Positions 53,391-63,588 of a stretch of 64,000 nucleotides of DNA are shown here, in pieces. A program made the translations under genes and the position numbers. The stretch is from assembly GCA_017439985.1 (NCBI GenBank), contig JAFSIC010000046.1:1-64000 (forward strand). Direction: 5' to 3'. A model generated the notes under the pieces. That model did not search any database, had not been told where the DNA came from, and saw nothing but the letters and a program-made list of their open reading frames with translations. Position 1 is the stretch's first letter. Every line of letters starts with the position of its first letter. Origin of the DNA: Oscillospiraceae bacterium (lineage in GTDB: Bacteria > Bacillota > Clostridia > Oscillospirales > Ruminococcaceae).

Positions 53391-54389
53391 ATGATGAAAC
53401 GAATCATTGCTTTGTTTTTATCCGCGCTGCTCTGCAGCTCTCTTTGCGGCTGCGCTGCACGCAGTATGGAACCCGCAACCGATACGCCTCCTGCCGTTGA
53501 GGAACAGCCACAGGAGAACCCTCCTATAGCTCCCATCCCGGAGGCAGTTACTGAGCCGGAAGCTCCAACTACGGAACCTTCTGCTCCCGAAGAACAGCCT
53601 GAGGAAGTGGAGCAGGTGCTGGAACATCCCTTTGAACCCGCCAATCCCGCCGCTGTTACGGAGTTCTCCGCTTACAGCAGCCTTTCCGGAGAAAAACTGG
53701 GCTGGGGACCCGGCGGCCCCGTTGATGATCTGAATCGCTCCCAGGGTGCCTTGGCTTATCAGGACAAGTACGGAAAATATGACGCTGATTTCATCGGTCA
53801 GAACAGCAAGAAGATTTATCTGACCTTCGACCAGGGCTACGAAAATGGTTATACCGCTCCTATTCTTGATACACTGAAAGAAAAGGAAGTTCCTGCTGTA
53901 TTCTTCCTGACGGGTCACTATGTGAACACCCAGCCGGAGCTGATCCAGCGTATGATCGACGAAGGACACATTCTGGGCAATCACAGCCAGAATCATCCAT
54001 CCTTCCCTGACACACCTCTGGAACAGTGCAAAGCCGAGGTAGAGGAAATCCACAACAGCGTGAAAGATCAGTTCGACTATGAAATGAGCCTGTTCCGTTT
54101 CCCGGCAGGTGAGTTCAGTGAGCAGACCCTGAAATTGATGCAGGACATGGGTTACCGCAGTGTATTCTGGAGCTTCGCTTACCGCGACTGGGAAGTGGAT
54201 AATCAGCCGGACCCTGCCGAAGCACTGAACACCGTCGTTTCCAAGGCACACCCCGGCGCCATCATTCTGATGCACTCCGTTTCTGCGACCAATGCAGAAA
54301 TTTTAGGTGATGTCATTGATGAACTGCGGGCGCAGGGCTACGAGTTCGCCTCCTTTGATAAAAATTTTGAAACGGCAGAAGAAGCATAA
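53391..54389 (+). CDS. Polysaccharide deacetylase, PdaA-like lipoprotein
   Basis: NodB-fold carbohydrate esterase acting on peptidoglycan; the PdaA group deacetylates N-acetylmuramic acid on the way to muramic-delta-lactam in spore cortex. The 332-residue protein has an N-terminal helix ending LCSSLCGCAA, a likely lipoprotein site, then a Pro/Glu-rich spacer to about residue 85. Motifs: YLTFDQGYENGYT (with Gln where many have Asp or Asn), GNHSQNHPS (metal His), LFRFPAGEFS, and ILMHSVSATNA. The sigma-A-type promoter and lipoprotein form could also mean a vegetative role. Start ATG 53391 or 53382. Confidence 0.9.
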   Translation: MMKRIIALFLSALLCSSLCGCAARSMEPATDTPPAVEEQPQENPPIAPIPEAVTEPEAPTTEPSAPEEQPEEVEQVLEHPFEPANPAAVTEFSAYSSLSGEKLGWGPGGPVDDLNRSQGALAYQDKYGKYDADFIGQNSKKIYLTFDQGYENGYTAPILDTLKEKEVPAVFFLTGHYVNTQPELIQRMIDEGHILGNHSQNHPSFPDTPLEQCKAEVEEIHNSVKDQFDYEMSLFRFPAGEFSEQTLKLMQDMGYRSVFWSFAYRDWEVDNQPDPAEALNTVVSKAHPGAIILMHSVSATNAEILGDVIDELRAQGYEFASFDKNFETAEEA

Positions 54390-54395
54390 AACTCG

Positions 54396-54429
54396 CCGGG
54401 CGGATTGACCGCCCGGTCTTTTTCTTTTA
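54396..54429 (+). terminator. Terminator of the PdaA-like gene
   Basis: Eight-base G-C stem CCGGGCGG (54396-54403) with CCGCCCGG (54409-54416), then TCTTTTTCTTTT. Confidence 0.93.
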
Positions 54430-54462
54430 CAATGTACATTAGATAAGTAAGGAGGGGATTTT

Positions 54463-55152
54463 ATGCCCAGAGAACTGGATCTGGATGAACGCCTGAAACT
54501 GGCGGCATCTTTTGTGCGTCCCAATGCCGTTTTTGCAGACGTGGGCTGTGACCACGGAAGACTGTCCGTCTATTTGATGCAGCAGTGCAATGCCGCTCGC
54601 GGCTATGCCTGCGATATTCGCCCTCAGCCGTTAGATAAGGCAAGACAACTGTTGGCACGAAAAGGCCTCAGCGACAAGGTAGAGGCTGTACTGACAGATG
54701 GTTTGGTCGGTATGGAGGGAAATGGTATCACCGATGTCATCATAGCAGGAATCGGCGGGGAAGTTCTGGCTCATATTGTGGAGGAAGCTCCCTTCCTGAA
54801 AGACCCATCTGTGCGTATTATTCTTCAGCCACAGAGCAAGGAGCATATTCTGCGGCGAGCTCTGTACCGCTTGGGTTATCGCATTGAACAAGAAGAATGC
54901 GTCCATGCAGGTCGCTTTCTTTATACTGTGATGGTGGTTTCCTACTGCGGCCAGGAACAGGACGTAGATGACTTCTTTGCATACTTCGGCCTGCTGACAG
55001 AAAACAGCAATGAGCTGAAACAGGAAAAATTGCGCCGTACCGCCGCTACTTTGGCAGAAATTGCGGCAAATATGAAAAACTCTCCGGATAAACAAGGGGA
55101 GTATTTACAATTAGACGAATTATCCCGCCGCATTTTGGCGGCCGCTCAATAG
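54463..55152 (+). CDS. trmK: tRNA (adenine-22-N1)-methyltransferase TrmK
   Basis: SAM-dependent enzyme that methylates A22 of tRNA. The 229-residue protein has the SAM loop FADVGCDHGRLSVYL, the Rossmann core and LTDGLVGMEGNGI, then the helical C-terminal part of the family. It begins 14 bases before nif3 ends its spacing, the gene order trmK-nif3 being conserved in Firmicutes. GGAGGGG precedes the ATG. Confidence 0.94.
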   Translation: MPRELDLDERLKLAASFVRPNAVFADVGCDHGRLSVYLMQQCNAARGYACDIRPQPLDKARQLLARKGLSDKVEAVLTDGLVGMEGNGITDVIIAGIGGEVLAHIVEEAPFLKDPSVRIILQPQSKEHILRRALYRLGYRIEQEECVHAGRFLYTVMVVSYCGQEQDVDDFFAYFGLLTENSNELKQEKLRRTAATLAEIAANMKNSPDKQGEYLQLDELSRRILAAAQ

Positions 55153-55166
55153 AAACGAGGGAAACT

Positions 55167-55925
55167 ATGACAGTAAACGATATTCTTCAGGCGATGGATG
55201 CCATTGCACCATTCCGCCTGACCATGGATTTTGATAACACCGGTCTGCTGATCGGTGACCCCAGTGCAGAAGTCCGCGGCGTGGTTCTCGCTTTGGACTG
55301 TACCGACGAGGTTATCGAGAGCGCCAAGCAGAATAATGCCAATCTCATCATCACCCATCATCCGGTAATTTTCCACGGCATCAAACATGTCCGCGCGGAC
55401 TCCGTGGTGTATCAGGTGATCCGAAACGATATGCACGTCATCAGCGCACACACCAATCTGGATATCGCAGAGGGCGGCGTCAATGACTGTCTCGCACAGC
55501 ACATTGGTCTGGCGGAGCTGCGCGGTCTCACCGCCACCGATGATGAACACTCCCTTGGCCGTGTGGGCACTTTGTTTGAATCCTGCACAGCCGCTGAGCT
55601 GGCTCAGAATGTAAAAGAAGCTCTTGGCGGTGTGGCCGTCCGTTACACTGACGGTGGTAAAGCCATCAAAACCGTTGCTGTTTGCGGCGGTGCCGGAGAT
55701 TCCGAGCTGGAAAGCGCCATCGCCTGCGGCGCGGAGGCTCTTGTCACCGGTGAAGTGGCCCATCATATCTTCATTGAAGCGGCTCACCGTGGTCTGACTC
55801 TTATCGAGGCCGGACATTTCCACACGGAAGATGTGGTGCTGGATTCCGTTTGCGAGCGATTGATGAAACAGTTCCCTGAGATTCCGTTCTCCGTCCACCA
55901 CAAAGGCGTTGTAAACTGCCTGTAA
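55167..55925 (+). CDS. Nif3-like dinuclear metal centre protein
   Basis: Member of the Nif3/YqfO family, hexameric proteins with a two-metal site; proposed roles include GTP cyclohydrolase I type 2-like chemistry, but function is unsettled. The 252-residue protein has NTGLLIGDP, IITHHPVIFHG and ISAHTNLDIAEGGVND, with the metal-binding His/Asp residues, and EAGHFHTE near the end. It lacks the long middle insertion of YqfO. Co-transcribed with trmK. Confidence 0.93.
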   Translation: MTVNDILQAMDAIAPFRLTMDFDNTGLLIGDPSAEVRGVVLALDCTDEVIESAKQNNANLIITHHPVIFHGIKHVRADSVVYQVIRNDMHVISAHTNLDIAEGGVNDCLAQHIGLAELRGLTATDDEHSLGRVGTLFESCTAAELAQNVKEALGGVAVRYTDGGKAIKTVAVCGGAGDSELESAIACGAEALVTGEVAHHIFIEAAHRGLTLIEAGHFHTEDVVLDSVCERLMKQFPEIPFSVHHKGVVNCL

Positions 55926-55936
55926 GGAGGACATTG

Positions 55937-56401
55937 ATGAATTTAACTTATCATACTATTACAGACGAAGAGGGGAAACAGGTCTGCGGCTGGAAATATC
56001 CTGATATTTACGCCTGCTATAATCAGCCGCCTTTTGATGAATTGAACGAGAAAAAGGCTATGTTCTGCAACCCGCTCCGTCGTACAAATTATCGCGCCTT
56101 TTATGACGGTGACCTACTGGTTGGTTTCACCAATCTGATGGAGCAGGAACAGGAGGTCTTTCTGGGCATCGGCGTTCATCCCGATCACTGCAGTAAGGGC
56201 TACGGTACCGCTATCGTGGAGCTGTGCTGCCGCATCTCCGAGGAGCTGTACCCCGGCAAGCCTCTCTATCTGGAAGTACGCACCTGGAACAAACGTGCCA
56301 TTCGCTGCTACGAAAAATGCGGTTTCATTGTAGACGGCGAGCCTTTTGAGCAGCGTACTTACTCCGGTATCGGTACTTTCTACCGCATGATACGAAAATA
56401 A
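55937..56401 (+). CDS. GNAT family N-acetyltransferase
   Basis: Acetyltransferase of 154 residues with motif A in GIGVHPDHCSKGYGTAIVEL and the B motif NKRAIRCYEKCGFI. Substrate unknown. I start at the ATG 55937, six bases after AAGGAGG; the preceding TTG is too close. It is 11 bases after the Nif3-like gene and 32 before rqcH, so it belongs to the same operon. Confidence 0.9.
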   Translation: MNLTYHTITDEEGKQVCGWKYPDIYACYNQPPFDELNEKKAMFCNPLRRTNYRAFYDGDLLVGFTNLMEQEQEVFLGIGVHPDHCSKGYGTAIVELCCRISEELYPGKPLYLEVRTWNKRAIRCYEKCGFIVDGEPFEQRTYSGIGTFYRMIRK

Positions 56402-56433
56402 TCCTTTATTATATAGAAAACGAGGTGACTCCT

Positions 56434-58191
56434 ATGGCTTTGGACGGTTCTTTTCTCAAACAGCTGAAGCATGAACTGGAGGAACAGATCCTGGACGCGA
56501 AGGTGGATAAAGTCCACCAGATTTCCCGCGAGGAACTGATCCTCATTCTCCGTTCCCGCAACGGAAACTGCAAACTTTACATCTCCGCGGGTGCAGACAG
56601 CCCCCGCATCCACTTGACCACCACTTCCTTTGAAAATCCAAAGACTCCGCCGATGTTCTGTATGCTGATGCGCAAACATCTTATCGGCGCCCGCATCATC
56701 GGTCTGGAACAGGTGGGTCTGGACCGAATTCTGAAAATTATCTTTGAGACCCGCAATGAAATGGGTGATATCGTTCAAATCAGCGGCATCATCGAAATCA
56801 TGGGCCGCCACAGTAACTTTATCGTGGTGGATCAGGACGGCCGCATCATCGACTCCATGAAGCGCGTCGATGATACCATGTCCTCTGTGCGTCCGGTTCT
56901 GCCGGGTATGCGCTATGTTCTGCCGCCGGCGCAGGACAAACTTCTGCTGACCGAAACCTCTGCAGAAACTATGGTGGATGCTATTCTTCACGGCAAAGAT
57001 GTCCCTCTGTCCAAGGCGATTTTGAACGCCGTACAAGGTGTCTCTCCGCTGGTCTGCCGTGAAATCGCCAACTATGTCTTCTTTGGTGATGACAACGTGG
57101 TCTCCGCTATGAGCAGCGACCATATTGACCGCCTGCGCTTCTATTTAGGCCGGGTGAAAGACATGGTGGTGAACCACAGCGGCACCCCAACCGCTATCAT
57201 CGATGCAAAAGGCAAACCGCAGGATTTCTCCTTCCTTGATATTCATCAGTACGGACCATCCATGGTTACCCGTCAGTACGAGACTTACAGCCAGCTGCTG
57301 GATCAGTTCTACACACAGCGCGACCATGTTCAGCGTATGAAGCACCGCAGCGCCGACCTGCTGAAATTCCTCGCCAATACCTCCGACCGTATTGCAAGAA
57401 AGGTCAACCTGCAGAAGCAGGAATTGGAGGAGAGCGCTCAGCGTGAGCAGTGGAAAATGTACGGCGATATTCTCAGTGCCAACCTGTGGAGCATTCAGAA
57501 GGGCGACAAAGAGGCTACTCTGCAGAACTTCTACGAGGAAAGTATGCCAATGGTGACCATTCCGCTGGATGTTCGCAAAACTCCAAGTCAAAACGCGCAG
57601 AAATACTACGCAGAGTATCGCAAAGCAGACACTGCCGAGAAGAAATTGTTGGAGCTCATCGAACAGGGCGAACAGGAATATCTCTATATTGATTCCGTTT
57701 TCGACGCGCTGACCCGTGCGGCTACCATTGACGAGCTGGCAGGCATCCGCTCCGAGCTGGAATCTCAGGGCTATCTCCGCGCTCAGAACCGCAAGGGTAT
57801 GAAACCACAGAAGCTGAATCCGAAGAAATATGTTTCCGACGACGGTTTCACTATTCTGGTTGGGCGCAACAACATTCAGAATGATCAGCTGACTCTCAAG
57901 GAAAGTAAAGGCCGCGATATGTGGTTCCACACCAAGAATATTCCGGGCTCTCACTGCATTGTTATCAGTGAAGGGCAGGAGATTCCTGACAGTACTCTGA
58001 CACAGGCAGCCATCCTTGCTGCCACCAACAGCCGTGCTGTGGAATCCTCTCAGGTGCCTGTGGACTACACACAGATCAAACATATCAAAAAACCAAAGGG
58101 TGGCAAACCGGGTATGGTCATTTATCATGTCTATAATACCGCCTATGTGACCCCGGATCTGGAGCTGGAAAAACGTCTGCGCGTAGAGTAA
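56434..58191 (+). CDS. rqcH: Ribosome quality control protein RqcH (NFACT)
   Basis: Binds stalled 50S subunits and recruits tRNA-Ala to add poly-alanine tails, marking nascent chains for decay. The 585-residue protein has the NFACT-N domain (ALDGSFLKQLKHELEE, HSNFIVVDQDGRIIDS), helix-hairpin-helix, two long coiled coils (280-440) and the NFACT-R domain with ILVGRNNIQNDQLTLK and DMWFHTKNIPGSHCIV. The ATG at 56434 follows GAGGTGA. Earlier annotations call it fibronectin-binding protein. A strong terminator is not apparent after it. Confidence 0.96.
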   Translation: MALDGSFLKQLKHELEEQILDAKVDKVHQISREELILILRSRNGNCKLYISAGADSPRIHLTTTSFENPKTPPMFCMLMRKHLIGARIIGLEQVGLDRILKIIFETRNEMGDIVQISGIIEIMGRHSNFIVVDQDGRIIDSMKRVDDTMSSVRPVLPGMRYVLPPAQDKLLLTETSAETMVDAILHGKDVPLSKAILNAVQGVSPLVCREIANYVFFGDDNVVSAMSSDHIDRLRFYLGRVKDMVVNHSGTPTAIIDAKGKPQDFSFLDIHQYGPSMVTRQYETYSQLLDQFYTQRDHVQRMKHRSADLLKFLANTSDRIARKVNLQKQELEESAQREQWKMYGDILSANLWSIQKGDKEATLQNFYEESMPMVTIPLDVRKTPSQNAQKYYAEYRKADTAEKKLLELIEQGEQEYLYIDSVFDALTRAATIDELAGIRSELESQGYLRAQNRKGMKPQKLNPKKYVSDDGFTILVGRNNIQNDQLTLKESKGRDMWFHTKNIPGSHCIVISEGQEIPDSTLTQAAILAATNSRAVESSQVPVDYTQIKHIKKPKGGKPGMVIYHVYNTAYVTPDLELEKRLRVE

Positions 58192-58371
58192 TTGGAACAA
58201 AATTCCGTCCTCTGCGGACTTTTCTCGGAAATAGCTTAATAATTCCATCTGTGGCGGACACTCTCTCAACAGCTTACTGCAAAAATCTCCAATCGTCTGC
58301 AGTGATTTTAGTTGAAAGATACAAAAATCCATAAAAAGGGCAAATATTTTTCTTTCAGAGGCGGAAAATGA

Positions 58372-58399
58372 TTGACTTTGAAATGGATAATGATACAAT
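58372..58399 (+). promoter_or_regulatory. Promoter of tdh-kbl
   Basis: TTGACT (58372-58377), a 16-base spacer and TACAAT (58394-58399). The leader of about 70 bases contains a small hairpin AGGGTC/GACCCT at 58407-58423. The upstream 200 bases after rqcH show no gene. Confidence 0.75.
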
Positions 58400-58475
58400 T
58401 ATCTTAGGGTCGTATGGACCCTAACGGACAAGTATAACTTGCAAAACAATTTTTTATAAAGGAGATGCATGTCCC

Positions 58476-59522
58476 ATGGCAAAAATGATGGATGCTCTGG
58501 TAAAACCAGAAAAAGGTAAAGGTCTTGTTCTGACTCAGGTTCCTGTTCCAACTCCAGGTCCAGGTGAAGTACTGATCAAAATTCGCAAAACCGCTATCTG
58601 CGGCACTGACGTACATATCTACGAATGGAACGGCTGGGCTGAAGCTAACATCAAACCACCAGTTGTAATCGGTCACGAATACATCGGCGAAATCGCTGAA
58701 CTGGGCGAAGGCGTAAAAGGCCTGACCGTTGGTCAGCGCGTTTCCGGTGAAGGCCATCTGGTTTGCGGTCAGTGCTACAACTGCCGTACCGGCAACAGCC
58801 ACTGGTGCAAAGGTACCCGCGGCGTTGGTGTAAACCGCGACGGTGCTTTCGCTGAATACCTCTGCATTCCTGCAACCAATGTTATTCCGATTGAAGACGA
58901 CCTGGATGAAGAAGTAGTTTCTTTCTTCGACGCTTTCGGTAACGCTACCCATACCGCTCTCATGTGGGATCTGGTAGGTAAAAACGTACTGGTTACCGGT
59001 GCAGGCCCAATCGGTATCATGGCTGCTGCTATTGCTAAATACGCTGGTGCAAGAACTGTTGTTATCACCGACGTAAACGAATACAGACTGGACCTGGCTG
59101 TTAAAATGGGCGCTACCAGAGCTGTTAACGTAGCAAAAGAAGATCTGAAAGCTGTTATGGCTGAACTGAACATCACTGAAGGCTTCGACGTTGGTCTGGA
59201 AATGTCCGGCGCACCTTCCGCTTTCAACCAGATGCTGGATAACATGATCTGGGGCGGTAAAATCTCTCTGCTGGGTCTCTTCGGCAAAGGCATTGAAACC
59301 GACTGGAACAAAGTGATCATGTCCGGTCTGACCATTCAGGGTATCTACGGCAGAAAGATGTACCAGACCTGGTACCAGATGAAGAACATGGTACAGGGCG
59401 GTCTGGATATGTCTCCAGTTATCACCCACAGATACCACTACACTGAATTCGAAAAAGGTTTCGAAGCAATGATCTCCGGTAAATCCGGTAAAGTAGTTCT
59501 CGACTGGACTACCAAAAAATAA
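58476..59522 (+). CDS. tdh: L-threonine 3-dehydrogenase
   Basis: Oxidises threonine to 2-amino-3-ketobutyrate with NAD. The 348-residue zinc enzyme shows the catalytic zinc ligands Cys42 (AICGTDVH), His67 and Glu68 (GHEYIGE), the structural-zinc cysteines 97, 100, 103 and 111, and the NAD loop [16 protein letters not shown] precedes the ATG. Codon choice is highly biased, so the gene is probably strongly expressed. With kbl it splits threonine into glycine and acetyl-CoA. Confidence 0.97.
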   Translation: MAKMMDALVKPEKGKGLVLTQVPVPTPGPGEVLIKIRKTAICGTDVHIYEWNGWAEANIKPPVVIGHEYIGEIAELGEGVKGLTVGQRVSGEGHLVCGQCYNCRTGNSHWCKGTRGVGVNRDGAFAEYLCIPATNVIPIEDDLDEEVVSFFDAFGNATHTALMWDLVGKNVLVTGAGPIGIMAAAIAKYAGARTVVITDVNEYRLDLAVKMGATRAVNVAKEDLKAVMAELNITEGFDVGLEMSGAPSAFNQMLDNMIWGGKISLLGLFGKGIETDWNKVIMSGLTIQGIYGRKMYQTWYQMKNMVQGGLDMSPVITHRYHYTEFEKGFEAMISGKSGKVVLDWTTKK

Positions 59523-59543
59523 TCGTTTCTAATTTGTATTCGT

Positions 59544-59565
59544 CCGGCGCGGGCAACTGCGCCGG
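59544..59565 (+). promoter_or_regulatory. G-C rich hairpin between tdh and kbl
   Basis: Seven-base stem CCGGCGC (59544-59550) with GCGCCGG (59559-59565) and an eight-base loop, with no T tail. It is more likely an RNA stabiliser that adjusts tdh against kbl than a terminator. Inference from position. Confidence 0.45.
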
Positions 59566-59612
59566 TCAAGGATAATTGAAACCGCTTATGAATTTGAAAG
59601 GGGTAATTTCCA

Positions 59613-60800
59613 ATGAACGCTAAAGAAGCACTTAGCTTTTACGTATCTGAAGTAGAAGGCATCAAAGCTGCTGGTACCTTCAAAGACGAACGCATCATCA
59701 CCACCCAGCAGAAAGCTCGCATCGACACCACCAAAACCAACGGTGTTCTGAACATGTGCGCTAACAACTACCTGGGCCTCTCCAACGACCCACGTCTGAT
59801 CGAAGCTGCAAAAGCTTCCTACGACAAATGGGGCTTCGGTCTGTCCTCCGTACGTTTCATCTGCGGTACTCAGGAAATCCATAAAGAACTGGAAGCTAAA
59901 ATCTCCGAGTTCCTGGGCACTGATGACACCATTCTGTACTCTTCCTGCTTCGATGCTAACGGCGGTCTCTTCGAGACCCTGCTCGGTCCAGACGATGCTA
60001 TCATCTCTGACGAACTGAACCATGCTTCCATCATCGACGGTATCCGTCTGTGCAAAGCAAAACGCTTCCGTTACAAAAACAACAACATGGAAGACCTGCG
60101 CGCTAAACTGGAAGAAGCAAAAGACGCTCGCATCAAACTGATCGCTACCGACGGTGTATTCTCCATGGACGGCTACATTGCTGACCTGAAGAGCATCTGC
60201 GACCTGGCTGACGAATACGGCGCTCTGGTAATGGTTGACGACAGCCATTCTACCGGCTTCATCGGCAAAACCGGTCGTGGTACTGCTGAATACTGCGGCG
60301 TACAGGGCAGAGTTGACATCATCACCTCTACTCTGGGTAAAGCTTGCGGCGGCGCATCCGGTGGTTACACCTCCGGCCGCAAAGAGATCATCGACCTCCT
60401 GCGTCAGCGTTCCCGTACCTACCTGTTCTCCAACGCTCTGGCTCCAGCTATCTGCGCTGCTTCCCTGAAAGTATTCGAACTGCTCTCCGCTTCTACCGAA
60501 CTGAGAGACAAAGTTCATGAAAACGTTGAATACTTCCGCAATGGCATCAGCAAACTGGGCTTCGACGTTCTGGAAGGCGACTCCGCTATCGTTCCAGTAA
60601 TGCTGTACGATGCAAAAGTTACCGGTGAATTCGCTCAGAGAATGCTGGAAAAAGGCGTTTACGTTGTTGCATTCTCCTACCCAGTAGTTCCACAGGGCAA
60701 AGCAAGAATCCGTACTCAGATCTCCGCTGGTCACTCCAAAGAAGATCTGGACTTCGCAATCAAATGCTTCGCTGAAGTGAAAGCTGAAATGGGTCTGTAA
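59613..60800 (+). CDS. kbl: Glycine C-acetyltransferase (2-amino-3-ketobutyrate CoA ligase)
   Basis: PLP enzyme that cleaves 2-amino-3-ketobutyrate with CoA into glycine and acetyl-CoA, the second step of threonine breakdown. The 395-residue protein has [26 protein letters not shown] with the PLP-binding Asp/His, and the PLP lysine Lys243 in [21 protein letters not shown] precedes the ATG. Codon use is as biased as in tdh, 90 bases upstream. Confidence 0.97.
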   Translation: MNAKEALSFYVSEVEGIKAAGTFKDERIITTQQKARIDTTKTNGVLNMCANNYLGLSNDPRLIEAAKASYDKWGFGLSSVRFICGTQEIHKELEAKISEFLGTDDTILYSSCFDANGGLFETLLGPDDAIISDELNHASIIDGIRLCKAKRFRYKNNNMEDLRAKLEEAKDARIKLIATDGVFSMDGYIADLKSICDLADEYGALVMVDDSHSTGFIGKTGRGTAEYCGVQGRVDIITSTLGKACGGASGGYTSGRKEIIDLLRQRSRTYLFSNALAPAICAASLKVFELLSASTELRDKVHENVEYFRNGISKLGFDVLEGDSAIVPVMLYDAKVTGEFAQRMLEKGVYVVAFSYPVVPQGKARIRTQISAGHSKEDLDFAIKCFAEVKAEMGL

Positions 60801-60833
60801 TCCTACTTCTGCTTCAGATCAACTGAACAAACG

Positions 60834-60862
60834 AAAAGGCACCCGAAAGGGTGCCTTTTTTG
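60834..60862. terminator. Bidirectional terminator between kbl and glnN
   Basis: Stem AAAAGGCACCC (60834-60844) with GGGTGCCTTTT (60849-60859), loop GAAA, six T on the right and TTTTCGTTT when read leftward. It serves both converging genes. Confidence 0.93.
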
Positions 60863-60866
60863 TTTC

Positions 60867-62960
60867 TTATTGTCTGTGCAGCAGGTCGGTGTAAGTCGGC
60901 ATAGGCCAATCACGCTCATCGACAATGCTTTCCAGAGTGTCACACTTTATCCTCAGCTCATCCATAGCCTGTCGCAGCTGTCGGCTGGCAAAGAGGGCCT
61001 GTTCCTCGCTGCTGCTCATTCTGTCGCTCTGAGCATTCAGCTCATCCAGTTTTTCCAAGGACTCAATAAGCTCTTCGATCCCTGCCGTTACTGCCTGAAC
61101 GTGACCTTCAATGGCTTGGGCTGAGATGCCGGCATCCTTGATCTTGTTATAGCTTCCTGCTGCACGGCCTGCATACTCAATACAGGAGGGCAGGATCTGA
61201 CGTTTGACCATCTCCAGCATAGTGGAAGCTTCGATACGTCGAACTTTACTGTAATTCTCCGCCAGAACTTCATAGCGGGCATAACATTCTTTTTCGGAGA
61301 AAACATGATATTTCTCGAAAAGCTCAATATTTTTCGGCTCAATAAACGTACGGTAAGCATCCACTGCATTGCGGATGATAGGCAGACCGCGGTGCTGTGC
61401 CTCCTCGATCCAAGCCTGATGGTAGTTGTTTCCGTTGAACAGGATGCGCTTATGCTGCTTCATTGTGTCGGCAATGATGGACTGTGTTTCTTCTTCCATA
61501 TCAGCTGCCCGCTCCAAACGCTCTGCAAAAACAGCAAAAGAATCTGCCAGCATGGTATTCAGAACCACATTGGCATAGGCCAAGGACTGAGAAGAACCTA
61601 CCATACGGAACTCAAATTTATTTCCGGTAAATGCGAACGGAGAGGTTCTGTTCCTATCGGATTCATCCATTTGGAATTGAGGAATCGCTTCCACACCGAC
61701 ATCCATATATTGTTTTTCCGGATTGTGAGCACCGAGGGTACCTCGCGCGATGTTTCCGAGGATATTACACAGGTTGCCGCCAAGGAAGATAGAGATGACC
61801 GAAGGCGGTGCTTCGCCTTCGCCGAGACGGAAATCGTTGCCCGGACAAGTGGCGGACATACGCAATAAATCGCCATATAAATCTACTCCGCGGATAAACG
61901 CACAGAGAATCAACAGAAACAGCGGATTCTCCTCCGGATTTTTACCCGGATCCAGCAGATTTTTTCCGCTGTTCGTTATCAGAGAATAATTGTTGTGCTT
62001 ACCGCTGCCGTTGACATGAGCAAACGGTTTCTCATGAAGCAAACAGGCAAAGCCGTGTTCCTTCGCCACCGTACGCATGGTCTCCATAACTAATTGATTG
62101 TTGTCGCAGGCAATGTTGGCGGTGGAATACTCTACTGCCAATTCATGCTGGGACGGTGCTGCTTCATTGTGTTTGGTTTTGCTGACGATGCCAAGCTTCC
62201 ACAGACGCAGATCCAAATCACGCATAAATTCCGCTACACGCAGACGAATGCGTCCGCAGTAATGGTCCTCCAAATCCTGGCCTTTGGAAGGTTTGGCACC
62301 CAGAAGAGTGCGGCCGCAAATCTTCAAGTCCAGGCGTTTTTCGTACAGCTCTCGGTCCACAAGAAAATATTCCTGTTCCGCTCCGACAGTGGGGGAAACT
62401 CTCTCCACATCAGTCATGCCCAAGGCATGAAGGAAACGCACAGCCTGCTGTGACAGAGCCTGCATGGAGCGCAGGAGAGGAGTTTTCGTGTCCATAGCCT
62501 CTCCGGTATAGGAGCAGAAAGCAGTAGGGATATAGAGCGTTCCGTCACGCGCAAAAGCAGGAGAAGTCGGATCCCATGCGGTATAGCCGCGAGCCTCAAA
62601 GGTAGAGCGCAAACCGCCCGACGGGAAGGAGGAGGAATCTGTCTCGCCTTTGACCAACGCTTTGCTGGAAAATTCCATCGTTACTTTTCCCACACCGGAC
62701 GAGGAAAGAAAGGCATCGTGTTTGCCTGCTGTGGAGTTGTTCATCGGCTGAAACCAATGAGCATAATGAGTGGCACCCTGCTCAATGGCCCAATTTTTCA
62801 TTGCGTTCGCTACGATGTCGGCAATGTTAGGGTCTAAGGTCTGCCCCTTGATCAAACTTTGGTATACTGCCTCGGGCAAGCGCCGGCGCATAACCGTATC
62901 GTTAAAGACCTGACTGCCAAACAAATCTGTGATGTTGCTCGGCTCCTTATAATCCTTCAT
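60867..62960 (-). CDS. glnN: Glutamine synthetase type III
   Basis: Makes glutamine from glutamate and ammonia with ATP; type III enzymes are double-ring dodecamers of about 80 kDa subunits. The 697-residue length and motifs fit: THYAHWFQPMNNSTAGKHDA, GAEQEYFLVDRELY, NEAAPSQHELAVEYSTANIA, HVNGSGKHNNYSL and NRTSPFAFTGNKFEFR. I use the ATG at 62960, after AAAGGATG with usable spacing. No GlnR box was recognised. Nitrogen control is expected but not visible. Confidence 0.97.
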   Translation of the reverse strand: MKDYKEPSNITDLFGSQVFNDTVMRRRLPEAVYQSLIKGQTLDPNIADIVANAMKNWAIEQGATHYAHWFQPMNNSTAGKHDAFLSSSGVGKVTMEFSSKALVKGETDSSSFPSGGLRSTFEARGYTAWDPTSPAFARDGTLYIPTAFCSYTGEAMDTKTPLLRSMQALSQQAVRFLHALGMTDVERVSPTVGAEQEYFLVDRELYEKRLDLKICGRTLLGAKPSKGQDLEDHYCGRIRLRVAEFMRDLDLRLWKLGIVSKTKHNEAAPSQHELAVEYSTANIACDNNQLVMETMRTVAKEHGFACLLHEKPFAHVNGSGKHNNYSLITNSGKNLLDPGKNPEENPLFLLILCAFIRGVDLYGDLLRMSATCPGNDFRLGEGEAPPSVISIFLGGNLCNILGNIARGTLGAHNPEKQYMDVGVEAIPQFQMDESDRNRTSPFAFTGNKFEFRMVGSSQSLAYANVVLNTMLADSFAVFAERLERAADMEEETQSIIADTMKQHKRILFNGNNYHQAWIEEAQHRGLPIIRNAVDAYRTFIEPKNIELFEKYHVFSEKECYARYEVLAENYSKVRRIEASTMLEMVKRQILPSCIEYAGRAAGSYNKIKDAGISAQAIEGHVQAVTAGIEELIESLEKLDELNAQSDRMSSSEEQALFASRQLRQAMDELRIKCDTLESIVDERDWPMPTYTDLLHRQ

Positions 62961-63232
62961 CCGAATCATCCTTTCTATGATTTGATTGGATTCTATTTTA
63001 TCAATTTAATATGCTAATAAGTTAAAATAATAGCTCTATCGTAGCACTGACTCCTGAAATTTGCAAGATTCTTCAGCGAAAAAAATAATTTTTTTCCTTT
63101 CTTTCATCAAAAATGACGGAAAAGCACAGTAGACATCCACAAAATTTTTTCACAAGCCGGATTTTCTCTTGGGCGATTTCGTCAGAAATGTGCCTCAGTA
63201 CGGGAAAAAATCAAAAAAACAGAAAAAAGGTG
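62961..63232. other. Divergent intergenic region glnN / rpsT
   Basis: A+T-rich stretch without a gene. It should carry the leftward glnN promoter, for which I see only weak boxes (AACTTA and TAAAAT near 63005-63025), and precedes the rpsT promoter. Confidence 0.45.
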
Positions 63233-63261
63233 TTGCAATTTCCATAAAAAAATGCTAAGAT
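63233..63261 (+). promoter_or_regulatory. Promoter of rpsT
   Basis: TTGCAA (63233-63238), a 17-base spacer and TAAGAT (63256-63261), 38 bases before the ATG. Confidence 0.8.
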
Positions 63262-63299
63262 AACTTGTAATGTCAAACAGGAAAAGGAGGTGCGACCCC

Positions 63300-63551
63300 A
63301 TGGCAAACATCAAATCTGCAAAGAAAAGAGTTCTCGTTGCAGCTAAAAAAACCGCTCAGAACAAAGCTGCTAAAACTCACCTGAAAACCGTTCTGAAACA
63401 GACCAACGCTGCTATCGAAGCTGGTGCTGATAACAAAGAAGAGATGGTTAGACTGGCTATGAAAGAGATCGATCAGGCTTGCTCTAAAGGTATCCTTCAT
63501 AAAAACGCTGCAGCTAGAAGAAAATCCACCATCTGCAAACTGGCAAAATAG
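63300..63551 (+). CDS. rpsT: 30S ribosomal protein S20
   Basis: Small basic ribosomal protein of 83 residues, MANIKSAKKRVLVAAKKT at the start and HKNAAARRKSTICKLAK at the end, the standard S20 pattern. AAAAGGAGGTGC lies before the ATG at 63300. Strong codon bias. Monocistronic. Confidence 0.97.
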   Translation: MANIKSAKKRVLVAAKKTAQNKAAKTHLKTVLKQTNAAIEAGADNKEEMVRLAMKEIDQACSKGILHKNAAARRKSTICKLAK

Positions 63552-63588
63552 TGTGGTAAAGAAATAAAATTATCCGGATAATTTTATT

